A stretch of 12,160 nucleotides of DNA from Deltaproteobacteria bacterium (GCA_016844545.1 JAENJC010000070.1:1-12160), one strand, 5' to 3'; counted from the stretch's first letter, positions 1 to 7,070 are shown. The notes: generated by a model not told the origin, from the letters alone. Numbers and translations: made by a program.

Positions 1-1
1 C

Positions 2-556
2 ATGCAGGTTGAGATAACAAGGGAGATCGCCCTGTCTATTTACACAACCATTGTTGTGGATACTGGCTCCTTCCATTACGGAAACTCAAACCCAGAGGCG
101 TTCAGGATCGCAGGTGAGATGGTGGATATTGGAGTTGAGCCGTGGGTTGTGGCTGAGAACCTGTATGAGAGCCAGCCTGAAGGAAGGATAAGGCTGCACT
201 CCCTGGCATTAAACACCCTCTCCACCCATTATAACGGCAAGATCGGCTTCATCATGGTATCAAAAGAGATGTACAAGGCTACAGGGACAACGGCAGAAGA
301 TACCGACGGAATTGTCAATTATGCCAGGTCTCTGAAGGGTGTGGAGGTAGCAATGTTTATTAGAGAGATATCTCCTGATAAGTACAAGGCCTCTCTCCGC
401 TCCAAGGGTCGTGTGGATGTTACCAAGATTGCGGAGAGGTATGACGGAGGAGGCCATGTTAATGCCGCAGGATGTGTGCTTAAGGGAAGCCTGTCGGAGA
501 TAAAAAAGAATCTGTTAGAGGCAACTGAGGAGATACTTTTTAAGGGTAAGGGATGA
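2..556 (+). CDS. nrnA: Bifunctional oligoribonuclease / pAp phosphatase NrnA (DHH-DHHA1 family), 5' end missing
   Basis: Seen: 184 codons open to the left edge and closed by TGA. An ATG happens to sit at base 2, but it falls inside the conserved core, so it is not the real start; family members are about 320 residues and the N-terminal DHH part lies outside the window. The visible part holds the DTGSF segment (residues 20-24), whose Asp is a metal ligand of the DHH phosphoesterase domain, then the DHHA1 substrate-binding domain with the diagnostic GGGH..AAG signature near the C-terminus (about residues 148-157). Known of the family: degrades 2-5 nt RNA remnants and dephosphorylates 3'-phosphoadenosine 5'-phosphate in the cytosol. 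Context: its stop overlaps the truB start by 4 nt (ATGA), indicating translational coupling, in the common rbfA-nrnA-truB arrangement. It would clear the short products left by PNPase encoded downstream. Confidence 0.93.
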   Translation: MQVEITREIALSIYTTIVVDTGSFHYGNSNPEAFRIAGEMVDIGVEPWVVAENLYESQPEGRIRLHSLALNTLSTHYNGKIGFIMVSKEMYKATGTTAEDTDGIVNYARSLKGVEVAMFIREISPDKYKASLRSKGRVDVTKIAERYDGGGHVNAAGCVLKGSLSEIKKNLLEATEEILFKGKG

Positions 557-1434
557 AGGATGGTATTCTGGTCGTGGATAAACCTGAAGGGGTTACATCC
601 CATGACGTTGTTAACTCGGTCAGAAAGATTGTCGGGACAAGAAAGGTCGGGCACGCTGGAACCCTCGACCCCTTTGCTACCGGGGTCTTGATAGTTGGAC
701 TCAATCAGGGGACAAAGCTCCTCCCTTTTTTGCAAATAGACGAGAAGGAATACGAGGGCGCTGTCAGGCTCGGTGTTGAGACTGATACCCTTGACAGGGA
801 CGGCAGGATTTTGAGAGAGACCCAGTGTCCCCCCATCGGAAACGAAGAGATAGAAAAGATACTGGCCTCATTTGTCGGCAGGCAGAGCCAGATCCCCCCG
901 ATATACTCGGCTATAAAGAAGGAAGGTGTCCCTCTATACAAGCTTGCAAGAAAAGGGGTCGAGGTAGAAGTTTTACCCAGAGAGATTGAGGTATACGGGA
1001 TTACCCTCCGCACTCTTGATATCCCTGATGTTTCATTTACAGTGAGATGCTCAAGCGGTACTTATGTAAGGAGCCTGGCGCGGGACATAGGCATAAAAGT
1101 CGGCTGTGGCGGACACCTGAAGTCATTAAGAAGGACCAGGAGCGGAAGGTTTGGTATAGATAAGGCCATGCCCCTCTGCATGCTTAAGGAAATGGGAGAC
1201 AAATGGGTTGATAGGGTCGTAGGGCTGAGAGATGCTCTTTCCCTCCCAGAGGTAATGGTTGATCAGTCAAAGGCAGGGATGATAAGGACGGGGAAGGAGC
1301 TTTATCTGGAAGACATCTGTTCCGGTGCAGTTATCTCTGGCAGGTTTATGTTGACCTGCAATAAGGAGTTGGTGGCTGTGGCTGAAGTGGGAGAGGGTGC
1401 GAAGCTGTACTTAATAAGGGTTTTTAACCCGTGA
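553..1434 (+). CDS. truB: tRNA pseudouridine(55) synthase TruB
   Basis: Isomerises U55 to pseudouridine in the T-loop of most tRNAs. Seen: 293 residues, normal for bacterial TruB. Motif I is DKPEGVTSHDVV (residues 9-20); the catalytic Asp is D39 within HAGTLDPFATG; the K-EY..-LG-TDT-D--G block follows; then IPP-YSA-KKEG, and the CSSGTYVRSLARDIG motif that helps hold the flipped base. The last about 65 residues resemble the short PUA-like C-terminal domain of bacterial TruB. The start ATG overlaps the nrnA stop, so translation is probably coupled; no separate strong ribosome-binding site is needed. The gene lies between nrnA and rpsO in the conserved nusA-infB-rbfA-truB-rpsO-pnp neighbourhood. 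Nothing is missing from the active site. Identity is secure. Confidence 0.97.
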   Translation: MKDGILVVDKPEGVTSHDVVNSVRKIVGTRKVGHAGTLDPFATGVLIVGLNQGTKLLPFLQIDEKEYEGAVRLGVETDTLDRDGRILRETQCPPIGNEEIEKILASFVGRQSQIPPIYSAIKKEGVPLYKLARKGVEVEVLPREIEVYGITLRTLDIPDVSFTVRCSSGTYVRSLARDIGIKVGCGGHLKSLRRTRSGRFGIDKAMPLCMLKEMGDKWVDRVVGLRDALSLPEVMVDQSKAGMIRTGKELYLEDICSGAVISGRFMLTCNKELVAVAEVGEGAKLYLIRVFNP

Positions 1435-1455
1435 TTTGCTTCTTTACATTGCCGT

Positions 1456-1461
1456 TATAAT
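1456..1461 (+). promoter_or_regulatory. Possible -10 box upstream of rpsO
   Basis: A perfect TATAAT lies in the 66-nt gap between truB and rpsO, 39 nt before the start codon. No good -35 sits at 16-18 bp: the best nearby hexamer, TTGCTT at 1436-1441, is 14 bp away. It could be a weak internal promoter that lets rpsO-pnp be transcribed apart from nrnA-truB, as happens at the homologous locus in enterobacteria, or a chance AT-rich match. Confidence 0.3.
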
Positions 1462-1500
1462 GTGATAGAAATAGCTTTTATTTAGAAAGGGGGTGAGAAA

Positions 1501-1770
1501 ATGGCAATAACTACTGAGAAAAAGAGAGATTTGATAGAGACGTACAAACTCCATGACGGAGATACGGGCTCTGCCGATGTCCAGATAGCAATCCTGAGCG
1601 AGAGGATTACCTATCTGACAGAGCATTTCAAGACCCATGCAAAGGACCACCACTCCCGCAGGGGACTCCTTAAATTGGTTAGCCAGAGAAGGAGGCTTCT
1701 CGATTACCTGAAGAGGACAAACCAGGCAAGGTATGAAGGGCTTATTTCAAGGCTTGGGTTGAGAAAATAA
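1501..1770 (+). CDS. rpsO: 30S ribosomal protein S15
   Basis: Primary 16S rRNA-binding protein of the small-subunit platform; it binds the three-way junction of helices 20-22 and contributes to bridge B4 to the 50S subunit. Seen: 89 residues, exactly the family length, with the conserved GSADVQIAILSERI-YLTEHFK-H-KDHHSRRGLL--V--RRRLLDYLK core, including the rRNA-contacting DHHSRRGL stretch. A strong purine-rich ribosome-binding site (AAAGGGGGTGAG, 1486-1497) directly precedes the ATG. It is followed 173 nt later by pnp, the classic rpsO-pnp pair. In many bacteria S15 represses its own mRNA through a leader structure; only 66 nt separate it from truB here, and I did not find a convincing copy of the rRNA site, so autoregulation is only possible. 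Confidence 0.98.
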   Translation: MAITTEKKRDLIETYKLHDGDTGSADVQIAILSERITYLTEHFKTHAKDHHSRRGLLKLVSQRRRLLDYLKRTNQARYEGLISRLGLRK

Positions 1771-1790
1771 AGACTATTCACGTAAAGGCG

Positions 1791-1820
1791 CAACCAAAAG
1801 TAGGTGCTTCTAAGCGAGAG
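1791..1820 (+). repeat. Left arm of a 30-bp inverted repeat bracketing pnp
   Basis: The reverse complement of 4271-4300 matches this segment at 27 of 30 positions (shared core CCAAAAGTAGG, then GCTTCTAAGCGAGA). It sits in the rpsO-pnp gap and is followed by an imperfect stem-loop, CGCAAAGT (1821-1828) against ACTTGGCG (1845-1852), and then another CTGGCG..TTTTTGCGAG stretch. This resembles widely scattered CGCAAAG / CTTGGCG intergenic elements known to me from environmental bacterial genomes (from memory, not searched). Together these sequences explain most of the 173-nt gap. Confidence 0.75.
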
Positions 1821-1943
1821 CGCAAAGTTTAGGTTGAGTTCTTTACTTGGCGTACCTGGCGTTTTTGCGAGCAGAATAAAGTTTTTGAGTTGAAAAATGA
1901 TCAAAATAAACACTGGGGAACTAACCAGGAAAGACGGGAGAAC

Positions 1944-4031
1944 ATGGTAAACAGAGTCGAGGTTGAGTTAAGCGGTAAGACCCTGTCTATAGAGACAGGG
2001 AAGATGGCTAAGCAGGCAGACGGGTCGGTTATCGTCAGGTACGGCGATACCATGGTCATGGTTACGGCTGTGTCGGCTAAAGAACCGAAGGTGGGTATAG
2101 ACTTCTTCCCCTTGACGGTTGATTATCTTGAGAGGACGTATTCGGCAGGGAAGATTCCAGGCGGCTTCTTTAAGAGAGAGGGAAGGCCCACGGAAAAGGA
2201 GACCCTTACCTCAAGATTCATAGACAGGCCGCTGAGGCCGTTGTTCCCTGATGGTTTCTGCTGCGAGACCCAGATAATTGCCACTGTCCTTTCTTCCGAC
2301 CTGGAGAATAACTCAGACGTTTTGGCCATAGTCGGCGCATCCGCCGCTATTGCAGTATCGGACATACCTTTTAACGGCCCCATTGCCGGAGTGAGAGTAG
2401 CCAGGGTAGCGGGCAAGCTTGTATGCAACCCTACCTTTGCAGAGATTGAGGAGAGTGATATAGAGCTGATCGTAGCCGGTTCCAGGGACGCCATAGTTAT
2501 GGTGGAAGGGGGAGCAAACTTCGCATCAGAGGAAGACCTCCTTGCTGCAATACTATTTGCCCACGAAGGGATGCAGGTCCTCTTGGATATACAGGATGAA
2601 CTTCGCGACAAGGTTGGAAAGGCCAAAAGAGAGGTTGTACTTCCCCATGTGGATGAATGCATGGTTCAGAAGATAAAGGATATGGCATCCGGCGGTATTA
2701 AAGAGGCAGTAAGCATATCAAAGAAGCATGACAGGAAGGGGAGGATTTCTGAGATCGGGAAAGGGGTTTTGGAGGCCCTGGCCGTCGAATTCCCTGAGAG
2801 GGAGAAGCAGATCAAGTCTGTCCTTGGGGATATTGAGTATCATGCAGTAAGGGAGTTGGCAGTAAAGAAAAGGGTAAGGATAGACGGCAGGGGCCTGAAG
2901 GATATAAGACCCATTACCTGCGAAGTTGGGGTTTTGCCGAGGACACACGGCTCAGGTTTATTCACAAGGGGAGAGACCCAGGCCCTGGTGATTTCAACCC
3001 TCGGAACTTCAGATGACGAGCAGACGATTGATGCCATTGAGGGAGAAAGGTCCAAGGCCTTTATGCTACATTATAACTTTCCACCTTACTCAACCGGCGA
3101 GGTAAAGTTCCTGAGAAGCCCGGGGAGAAGAGAGATAGGACATGGCGCACTGGCTGAGAGGGCATTGGCCAAGGTGCTTCCTTCAAAGGAAGAATTTCCA
3201 TATACCATAAGGATTGTATCAGATATCCTTGAATCAAACGGGTCCTCATCCATGGCCTCTGTTTGCGGGGGAAGCCTTTCTCTTATGGATGCCGGCGTTC
3301 CAATAAAGGATGCAGTGGCTGGTATTGCTATGGGCCTCATAAAAGAGGGGGATGAATTTGCGGTACTCTCAGACATCTTAGGCGATGAGGACCACCTCGG
3401 GGACATGGATTTCAAGGTGACTGGAACCAAGAATGGAGTTACTGCCCTTCAGATGGACATCAAGATAGGTGGAGTCAGCAGGGACGTACTCTTCATGGCC
3501 CTTGAACAGGCAAGAGAGGGAAGGCTGCATATCTTGTCGGAGATGGCAAAGTGCATGACCCAGCCGAGGACAAACATCTCCATATATGCCCCGCGGATCA
3601 TAACGATGCATGTGAAGCCCGAGAAGGTAAGGGAGGTCATAGGCCCGGGCGGCAAGGTTATAAAGGGCATAATAGAGCAGACAGGCGTAAAGATAGACAT
3701 AGAGGACAGCGGAAAGATAAATATAGCATCCTCCGACTACAAGGCAATAGAGAAGGCCATAGAGATAATAAAGAGCATAACTCAAGAGGTGGAGATAGGA
3801 AAGATATACCTCGGGACAGTCAGGAAGATCATGGATTTCGGCGCCTTTGTAGAGGTGCTTCCAGGAACTGATGGACTGGTGCATATATCCCAGTTGTCCA
3901 ACGAAAGGGTCCAGAATGTGACCGATGTCCTGAAGGAAGGGGACAAGGTTCTGGTCAAAGTGCTGGAGGTAGATAAGCAGGGGAAGATAAGGCTAAGCAG
4001 GAAAGATGCCTTAGGTCACAGCGAAGGTTAG
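1944..4031 (+). CDS. pnp: Polyribonucleotide nucleotidyltransferase (PNPase)
   Basis: Trimeric 3'-5' phosphorolytic exoribonuclease of mRNA turnover; it can also add heteropolymeric tails. Seen: 695 residues from this start, normal for the family. Order: first RNase PH core (residues 1 to about 140, with the DFFPLTVDY-ERTY-AGKIPGGFF block), helical linker, catalytic RNase PH core (about 310-545, with GRREIGHG near 394 for phosphate binding, SSSMASVCGG, and metal-binding Asp residues in DILGDEDHLGDMD near 477-489), KH domain with GPGG at about 567, and S1 domain from about 619. The frame is open back to an ATG at 1890, but that start has no ribosome-binding site and would add 18 atypical residues. 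The ATG at 1944 has GGGAG just upstream (short 3-nt spacing) and gives the usual N-terminus, so I prefer it. The S1 tail is short, ending GHSEG, with no acidic extension. Confidence 0.97.
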   Translation: MVNRVEVELSGKTLSIETGKMAKQADGSVIVRYGDTMVMVTAVSAKEPKVGIDFFPLTVDYLERTYSAGKIPGGFFKREGRPTEKETLTSRFIDRPLRPLFPDGFCCETQIIATVLSSDLENNSDVLAIVGASAAIAVSDIPFNGPIAGVRVARVAGKLVCNPTFAEIEESDIELIVAGSRDAIVMVEGGANFASEEDLLAAILFAHEGMQVLLDIQDELRDKVGKAKREVVLPHVDECMVQKIKDMASGGIKEAVSISKKHDRKGRISEIGKGVLEALAVEFPEREKQIKSVLGDIEYHAVRELAVKKRVRIDGRGLKDIRPITCEVGVLPRTHGSGLFTRGETQALVISTLGTSDDEQTIDAIEGERSKAFMLHYNFPPYSTGEVKFLRSPGRREIGHGALAERALAKVLPSKEEFPYTIRIVSDILESNGSSSMASVCGGSLSLMDAGVPIKDAVAGIAMGLIKEGDEFAVLSDILGDEDHLGDMDFKVTGTKNGVTALQMDIKIGGVSRDVLFMALEQAREGRLHILSEMAKCMTQPRTNISIYAPRIITMHVKPEKVREVIGPGGKVIKGIIEQTGVKIDIEDSGKINIASSDYKAIEKAIEIIKSITQEVEIGKIYLGTVRKIMDFGAFVEVLPGTDGLVHISQLSNERVQNVTDVLKEGDKVLVKVLEVDKQGKIRLSRKDALGHSEG

Positions 4032-4057
4032 AGAGCTTAGAAGCTGAATACCGATCC

Positions 4058-4092
4058 AAGAGGCACCTCCAGGGTATTGGCAGGTGCCTTTT
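4058..4092 (+). terminator. Probable rho-independent terminator after pnp
   Basis: AGGCACCT (4061-4068) pairs perfectly with AGGTGCCT (4082-4089) around a 13-nt loop. Two outer A-U pairs and a G-U pair are possible, and the stem runs into TTTT. It starts 27 nt after the pnp stop codon. The T-run is short, so this is moderate rather than strong. Confidence 0.6.
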
Positions 4093-4149
4093 GTGCATCT
4101 GATTAAAAGACTTGGTAGCGAAAAAAAGAGAGACCTGCCCAAAAAGATT

Positions 4150-4248
4150 CTCCCCTCCCCTGGTGGGAGGGGATTAAGGGGAGGGGGAAGTTTGCTCTGT
4201 TGCGAGGCTTCACCCACCCCCAACCCCCTCCCGTCAAGGGAGGGGGAA
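4150..4248 (+). repeat. GC-rich double-hairpin repeat, copy A
   Basis: Hairpin 1 is TCCCCTCCC (4151-4159) against GGGAGGGGA (4165-4173), loop CTGGT. Hairpin 2 is CCCCCTCCC (4224-4232) against GGGAGGGGG (4238-4246), loop GTCAA. The arm of hairpin 1 plus the next segment forms four G-tracts on the + strand (4165-4187, loops of 1, 5 and 1 nt), a canonical G-quadruplex pattern. The C-tracts at 4213-4232 give a second such pattern on the - strand. A second copy in the same orientation lies at 6922-7008. With the pnp terminator and the arm at 4271-4300, it accounts for most of the 300-nt gap between pnp and the peptidase gene. Confidence 0.85.
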
Positions 4249-4270
4249 TATCTATTTTCTACACTCCGTG

Positions 4271-4300
4271 TTCTCGCTTAGAAGCGCCTACTTTTGGCTG
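4271..4300 (-). repeat. Right arm of the 30-bp inverted repeat bracketing pnp
   Basis: Inverted copy of 1791-1820, with three mismatches in 30 bp. It lies 31 nt upstream of the M16 peptidase start, so the pair encloses the whole pnp gene, its terminator and GC-rich repeat copy A (about 2.5 kb between outer ends). No transposase or target duplication is visible. Confidence 0.75.
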
Positions 4301-4331
4301 TGGTTAATTTTAAGGTTTTAAAAGGAGCTTA

Positions 4332-5591
4332 ATGTACCAGAAAACGATATTGGATAATGGAGTACGTATCTTAACGGAAGAGCTCCCTCATGTGCGTTCC
4401 GCAGCCATTGGCATATGGGTCAACGTCGGCGCCCGTCATGAGGAGAAGAATATAAACGGGATTGCCCACTTCATAGAGCACATGCTTTTTAAAGGGACAA
4501 AGAGACGCTCTGCTGTGGACATTGCAAGGGAGATGGACTCAGTCGGAGGGATACTGAATGCCTTCACAAACAGGGAGTACACCTGCTTTTATGCAAAGGT
4601 CCTGGAGAAGCACATTCCAATGGCCGTAGACCTCCTCTCCGATATATTCCTTAATTCTAAATTTGATCCTGAGGAGCTGGAGAAGGAAAGAAAGGTGGTC
4701 CTCCAGGAGATCAGCATGGTGGAGGATACCCCTGATGACTTTGTCCATGATTTTTTCAATGAACTGGTCTGGCCTGATGATTCATTGGGAAGGCCTGTCC
4801 TCGGCACTGTTAAGACCATAAACTCCCTTTCAAGGGATGACATGACCGGATATATGAGGGATAGGTACATCGCTGGAGATGTTATCATAACGGCGTCAGG
4901 CTCAATAAGGCATCAGGATTTGGTTAAGCTACTTTCGGACAACGGCTTTGCCTCTTTGAAGCCCCAGGTAAAAAGTAATGGATATAGTACTCCCGGGTTT
5001 TCTCCCCAGGTGGCGGTACATAATAAGAAGTTGGAGCAGGTGCATCTATGCATGGGCAGCAGCTCTATCGAGCAGACCAATCCACTCAGGTATCACAACT
5101 ATGTATTGAATACTGTACTTGGCGGCGGGATGAGTTCCAGGCTGTTTCAAGAGATACGCGAGAAGAGGGGGCTTGCATACTCTGTTTACTCGTATCTGAA
5201 CACATATTCCGATACGGGGTACCTGAGCGTATATGTTGGGACAGGAGAGGGTGAGTATAAGCAGGTAATCGGCCTTGTCAGAGATGAGCTTGGGAGGTTA
5301 AAGGATAAACTTATTGACACCGAAGAACTCCAGTCTTCCAAGGAGCAGATCAAGGGACACCTGGTCCTGGGCATGGAGAGCACCGATAGTTGGATGACCA
5401 AGCTCGCAAAGAATGAGATTTACTTTGGCAGGGACGTCACTATAGATGAGGTTATGGCGAGTATTGATGCAGTGACAGCCGAAGGGGTGAGAGGGCTTGC
5501 GCAGAAGATGTTCACAAGAGATTCCCTGGCCCTGGCTATAGTGGGAGGGATAGATAAAGAGGATATACCGGGAGAACTGTTGAAAATTTGA
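4332..5591 (+). CDS. M16 family zinc metallopeptidase (processing-peptidase-like)
   Basis: Seen: 419 residues, the length of the single-unit, two-domain bacterial M16B peptidases. The inverted zinc motif HFIEH is at residues 46-50 (zinc ligands H46 and H50, catalytic base E49). E126 in VVLQEI lies 76 residues after H50, matching the spacing of the third zinc ligand in this family. The second half carries the usual inactive M16 domain (VLGGGMSSRLFQEIREKRGLAYSVYS), whose R/Y pair binds peptide. No signal peptide is apparent, so a cytoplasmic location is likely. Ribosome-binding site AGGAG at 4323-4327. M16 peptidase genes commonly follow rpsO-pnp, as in Bacillus (mlpA/ymxG) and many proteobacteria. 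Substrate unknown. The stop codon abuts a structured palindrome. Confidence 0.94.
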   Translation: MYQKTILDNGVRILTEELPHVRSAAIGIWVNVGARHEEKNINGIAHFIEHMLFKGTKRRSAVDIAREMDSVGGILNAFTNREYTCFYAKVLEKHIPMAVDLLSDIFLNSKFDPEELEKERKVVLQEISMVEDTPDDFVHDFFNELVWPDDSLGRPVLGTVKTINSLSRDDMTGYMRDRYIAGDVIITASGSIRHQDLVKLLSDNGFASLKPQVKSNGYSTPGFSPQVAVHNKKLEQVHLCMGSSSIEQTNPLRYHNYVLNTVLGGGMSSRLFQEIREKRGLAYSVYSYLNTYSDTGYLSVYVGTGEGEYKQVIGLVRDELGRLKDKLIDTEELQSSKEQIKGHLVLGMESTDSWMTKLAKNEIYFGRDVTIDEVMASIDAVTAEGVRGLAQKMFTRDSLALAIVGGIDKEDIPGELLKI

Positions 5592-5649
5592 TGTAGGGGC
5601 GATTCTTGTAATCGCCCAGGAGAGGGCGAACACAAGGTTCGCCCCTACA
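5592..5649. repeat. 58-bp double-hairpin palindrome between the M16 peptidase gene and leuC
   Basis: Perfect 11-bp terminal inverted repeats (TGTAGGGGCGA at 5592-5602 and its complement at 5639-5649) begin at the base after the peptidase stop codon. Inside are two perfect 8-bp hairpins with 5-nt loops: GGGCGATT-CTTGT-AATCGCCC (5597-5617) and GGGCGAAC-ACAAG-GTTCGCCC (5624-5644). The two loops are also complementary, so the whole unit can fold as one long palindrome or two hairpins. No T-run follows, so it is not a classic terminator, though it may stabilise or end the mRNA. Similar GTAGGGGCGA palindromes are common intergenic repeats in many bacteria (from memory). Confidence 0.88.
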
Positions 5650-5667
5650 AAAGATGGGGGTTGAATA

Positions 5668-6920
5668 ATGGGAATGACAATTACGGAAAAGATACTTGCA
5701 GCTCACCTGGGCAACTTATTAATGCAAAGGTTGATATAGCCCTCGGTAACGATATAACTGCCCCTATTGCCATAAAGGAGTTCAAGAAGGCCGGCGCCAC
5801 AAAGGTCTTTGACAGGGACAAGGTTGTCCTTGTCCCAGATCACTTTGCGCCGAACAAGGACATCCAGTCCGCAGAGCAGTGCAAGATGCTCCGGGAGTTC
5901 GCCAGGGAACAGGACCTGACCCACTACTATGAGACCGGGGAGATGGGTGTAGAACATGCCCTGTTGCCTGAGCAGGGGGTGGTTCTTCCCGGCGATCTGG
6001 TTATAGGCGCTGATTCTCATACATGCACATACGGCGGACTCGGCGCATTTGCAACCGGAGTCGGCTCTACAGACCTTGCTGCCGCCATGATAACCGGAGA
6101 GGCATGGTTCAAGGTGCCGGAGTCCATGAAGTTCATTTTCAAGGGGAAGCTCAATAAATGGGTGGAGGGTAAGGACCTCATACTCTACACCATAGGCGAC
6201 ATAGGGGTAGACGGCGCACTTTACAGGGCGATGGAGATCTGCGGCGAGACAATAGAGGATATGGGTATGGCCGGACGTATGACCATAGCCAATATGGCGA
6301 TAGAGGCAGGGGCCAAAAACGGGATCATTGCTCCGGACAAGATCACCGAGGAGTATGTAAAGACAAGGGCCAAGAGGGGTTATAGGTTTTATCAAAGCGA
6401 TCCTGATGCGAAGTATGTAGAAGTAAGGGAGTATGACTGCGCAAAGATAGAGCCTCAGATAGCATTCCCTCACCTTCCTGAAAATACAAAAGGGCTTTCA
6501 GAGGCCGTCTCTCTTAATGTGAAAATCGACCAGGCTGTAATAGGTTCCTGCACCAATGGAAGGCTTGAGGACCTGCGGGTTGCCGCAAATGTCATCAAGG
6601 GACACAAGGTTCACAAATACGTTAGGCTTCTTGTCATACCTGCAACCCAGTGGATTTACAGGCAGGCGATGAAAGAGGGACTTTTTGATATATTCCTTGA
6701 TGCTGGCGCGGCAATAAGCACCCCCACCTGCGGGCCGTGCCTTGGCGGGCATATGGGGATACTGGCAAAGGGTGAGAGGGCGATTGCCACCACAAACCGG
6801 AACTTTGTCGGGAGAATGGGGCACCCTGAGAGCGAGGTCTACCTTTCAAATCCTGCTGTAGCTGCGGCTTCAGCAGTTTTGGGGAGGATAGCAAGCCCGG
6901 AGGAATTAAAATTCAAATAA
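5668..6920 (+). CDS. leuC: 3-isopropylmalate dehydratase large subunit (LeuC), N-terminus disrupted by a frameshift with a small apparent deletion
   Basis: Aconitase-family [4Fe-4S] enzyme of leucine synthesis, converting 2- to 3-isopropylmalate with LeuD. Seen: the three cluster cysteines are present (codons at 6549 in GSCTNGR, and 6729 and 6738 in TCGPCLGGH), along with GADSHTCTYGG and the NRNFVGRMGH block. About 420 residues, as in the shorter LeuC class. The expected N-terminus MGMTITEKILAAH is read from ATG 5668, which has GGGGG at 5656-5660 with 7-nt spacing. That frame stops at 5737-5739. The rest, starting SPGQLINAKVDIALG, is read in another frame from about 5703. Family members usually have about six more residues at this junction. 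The intact downstream frame is open from TTG 5661, but GGGGG touches that codon. It may be a real mutation, a weakly expressed TTG start or a consensus error. No leuD or leuB follows; the gene stands alone between repeats. Confidence 0.85.
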
Positions 6921-6921
6921 T

Positions 6922-7008
6922 CTCCCCTCCCCTGGCGGGAGGGGATTGAGGGGAGGGGGATATTGTTGATTTCCCACACACAAACCCTCTCCCGTCAAGG
7001 GAGAGGGA
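6922..7008 (+). repeat. GC-rich double-hairpin repeat, copy B
   Basis: Same orientation and plan as copy A at 4150-4248, starting 2 nt after the leuC stop. Hairpin 1 is TCCCCTCCC (6923-6931) against GGGAGGGGA (6937-6945), loop CTGGC. Hairpin 2 is CCCTCTCCC (6985-6993) against GGGAGAGGG (6999-7007), loop GTCAA. Four G-tracts at 6937-6959 keep the 1-5-1 loop pattern of copy A. Relative to copy A, the hairpin-2 stem carries a C-to-T change paired with a G-to-A change that keeps the base pair. The middle spacer is shorter and diverged. Confidence 0.85.
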
Positions 7009-7041
7009 AGAGAGTTGAGTAGGGTGGGTACCGCCCACGCT

Positions 7042-7066
7042 AAGGCGGGGGATTCCCCGCCTTTTT
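7042..7066 (+). terminator. Strong rho-independent terminator after leuC
   Basis: AAGGCGGGG (7042-7050) pairs perfectly with CCCCGCCTT (7055-7063) around the tetraloop GATT, followed by a T-run at 7062-7066. This is a textbook intrinsic terminator. It lies 121 nt after the leuC stop, beyond repeat copy B, and should separate the leuC transcript from mrcA. Confidence 0.85.
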
Positions 7067-7070
7067 GCAT

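Noticed and set aside
1443..1461. TTTACA plus TATAAT as a full promoter before rpsO
   Set aside because: The spacer is only 7 bp, far too short for sigma70; only the -10 is kept as a weak candidate.
1890..1943. Upstream ATG extension of pnp by 18 codons
   Set aside because: No ribosome-binding site precedes ATG 1890, and the extra residues are unlike PNPase N-termini; ATG 1944 gives the usual start.
3551..3871. 106-codon + strand frame inside pnp, rich in Arg, Lys, Asp and His
   Set aside because: It lies wholly within the KH/S1 coding part of pnp in another frame. Its composition reflects the AGG/ATA/AAG codon bias of pnp, and it has no recognisable domain.
4150..4250. CRISPR-like interpretation of the repeated GGGAGGGG units
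   Set aside because: The units are inverted hairpin arms, not direct repeats with regular spacers, and no cas genes are present.
4084..4281. 65-codon + strand frame between pnp and the peptidase gene
   Set aside because: It runs through the GC-rich hairpin repeat, giving a Pro/Gly/Ser-rich peptide; the repeat explains it.
5703..6473. 256-codon antisense frame opposite leuC
   Set aside because: It is rich in Cys, His, Tyr and Leu with no domain pattern, as expected from the complement of a well-conserved gene; leuC accounts for the strand.
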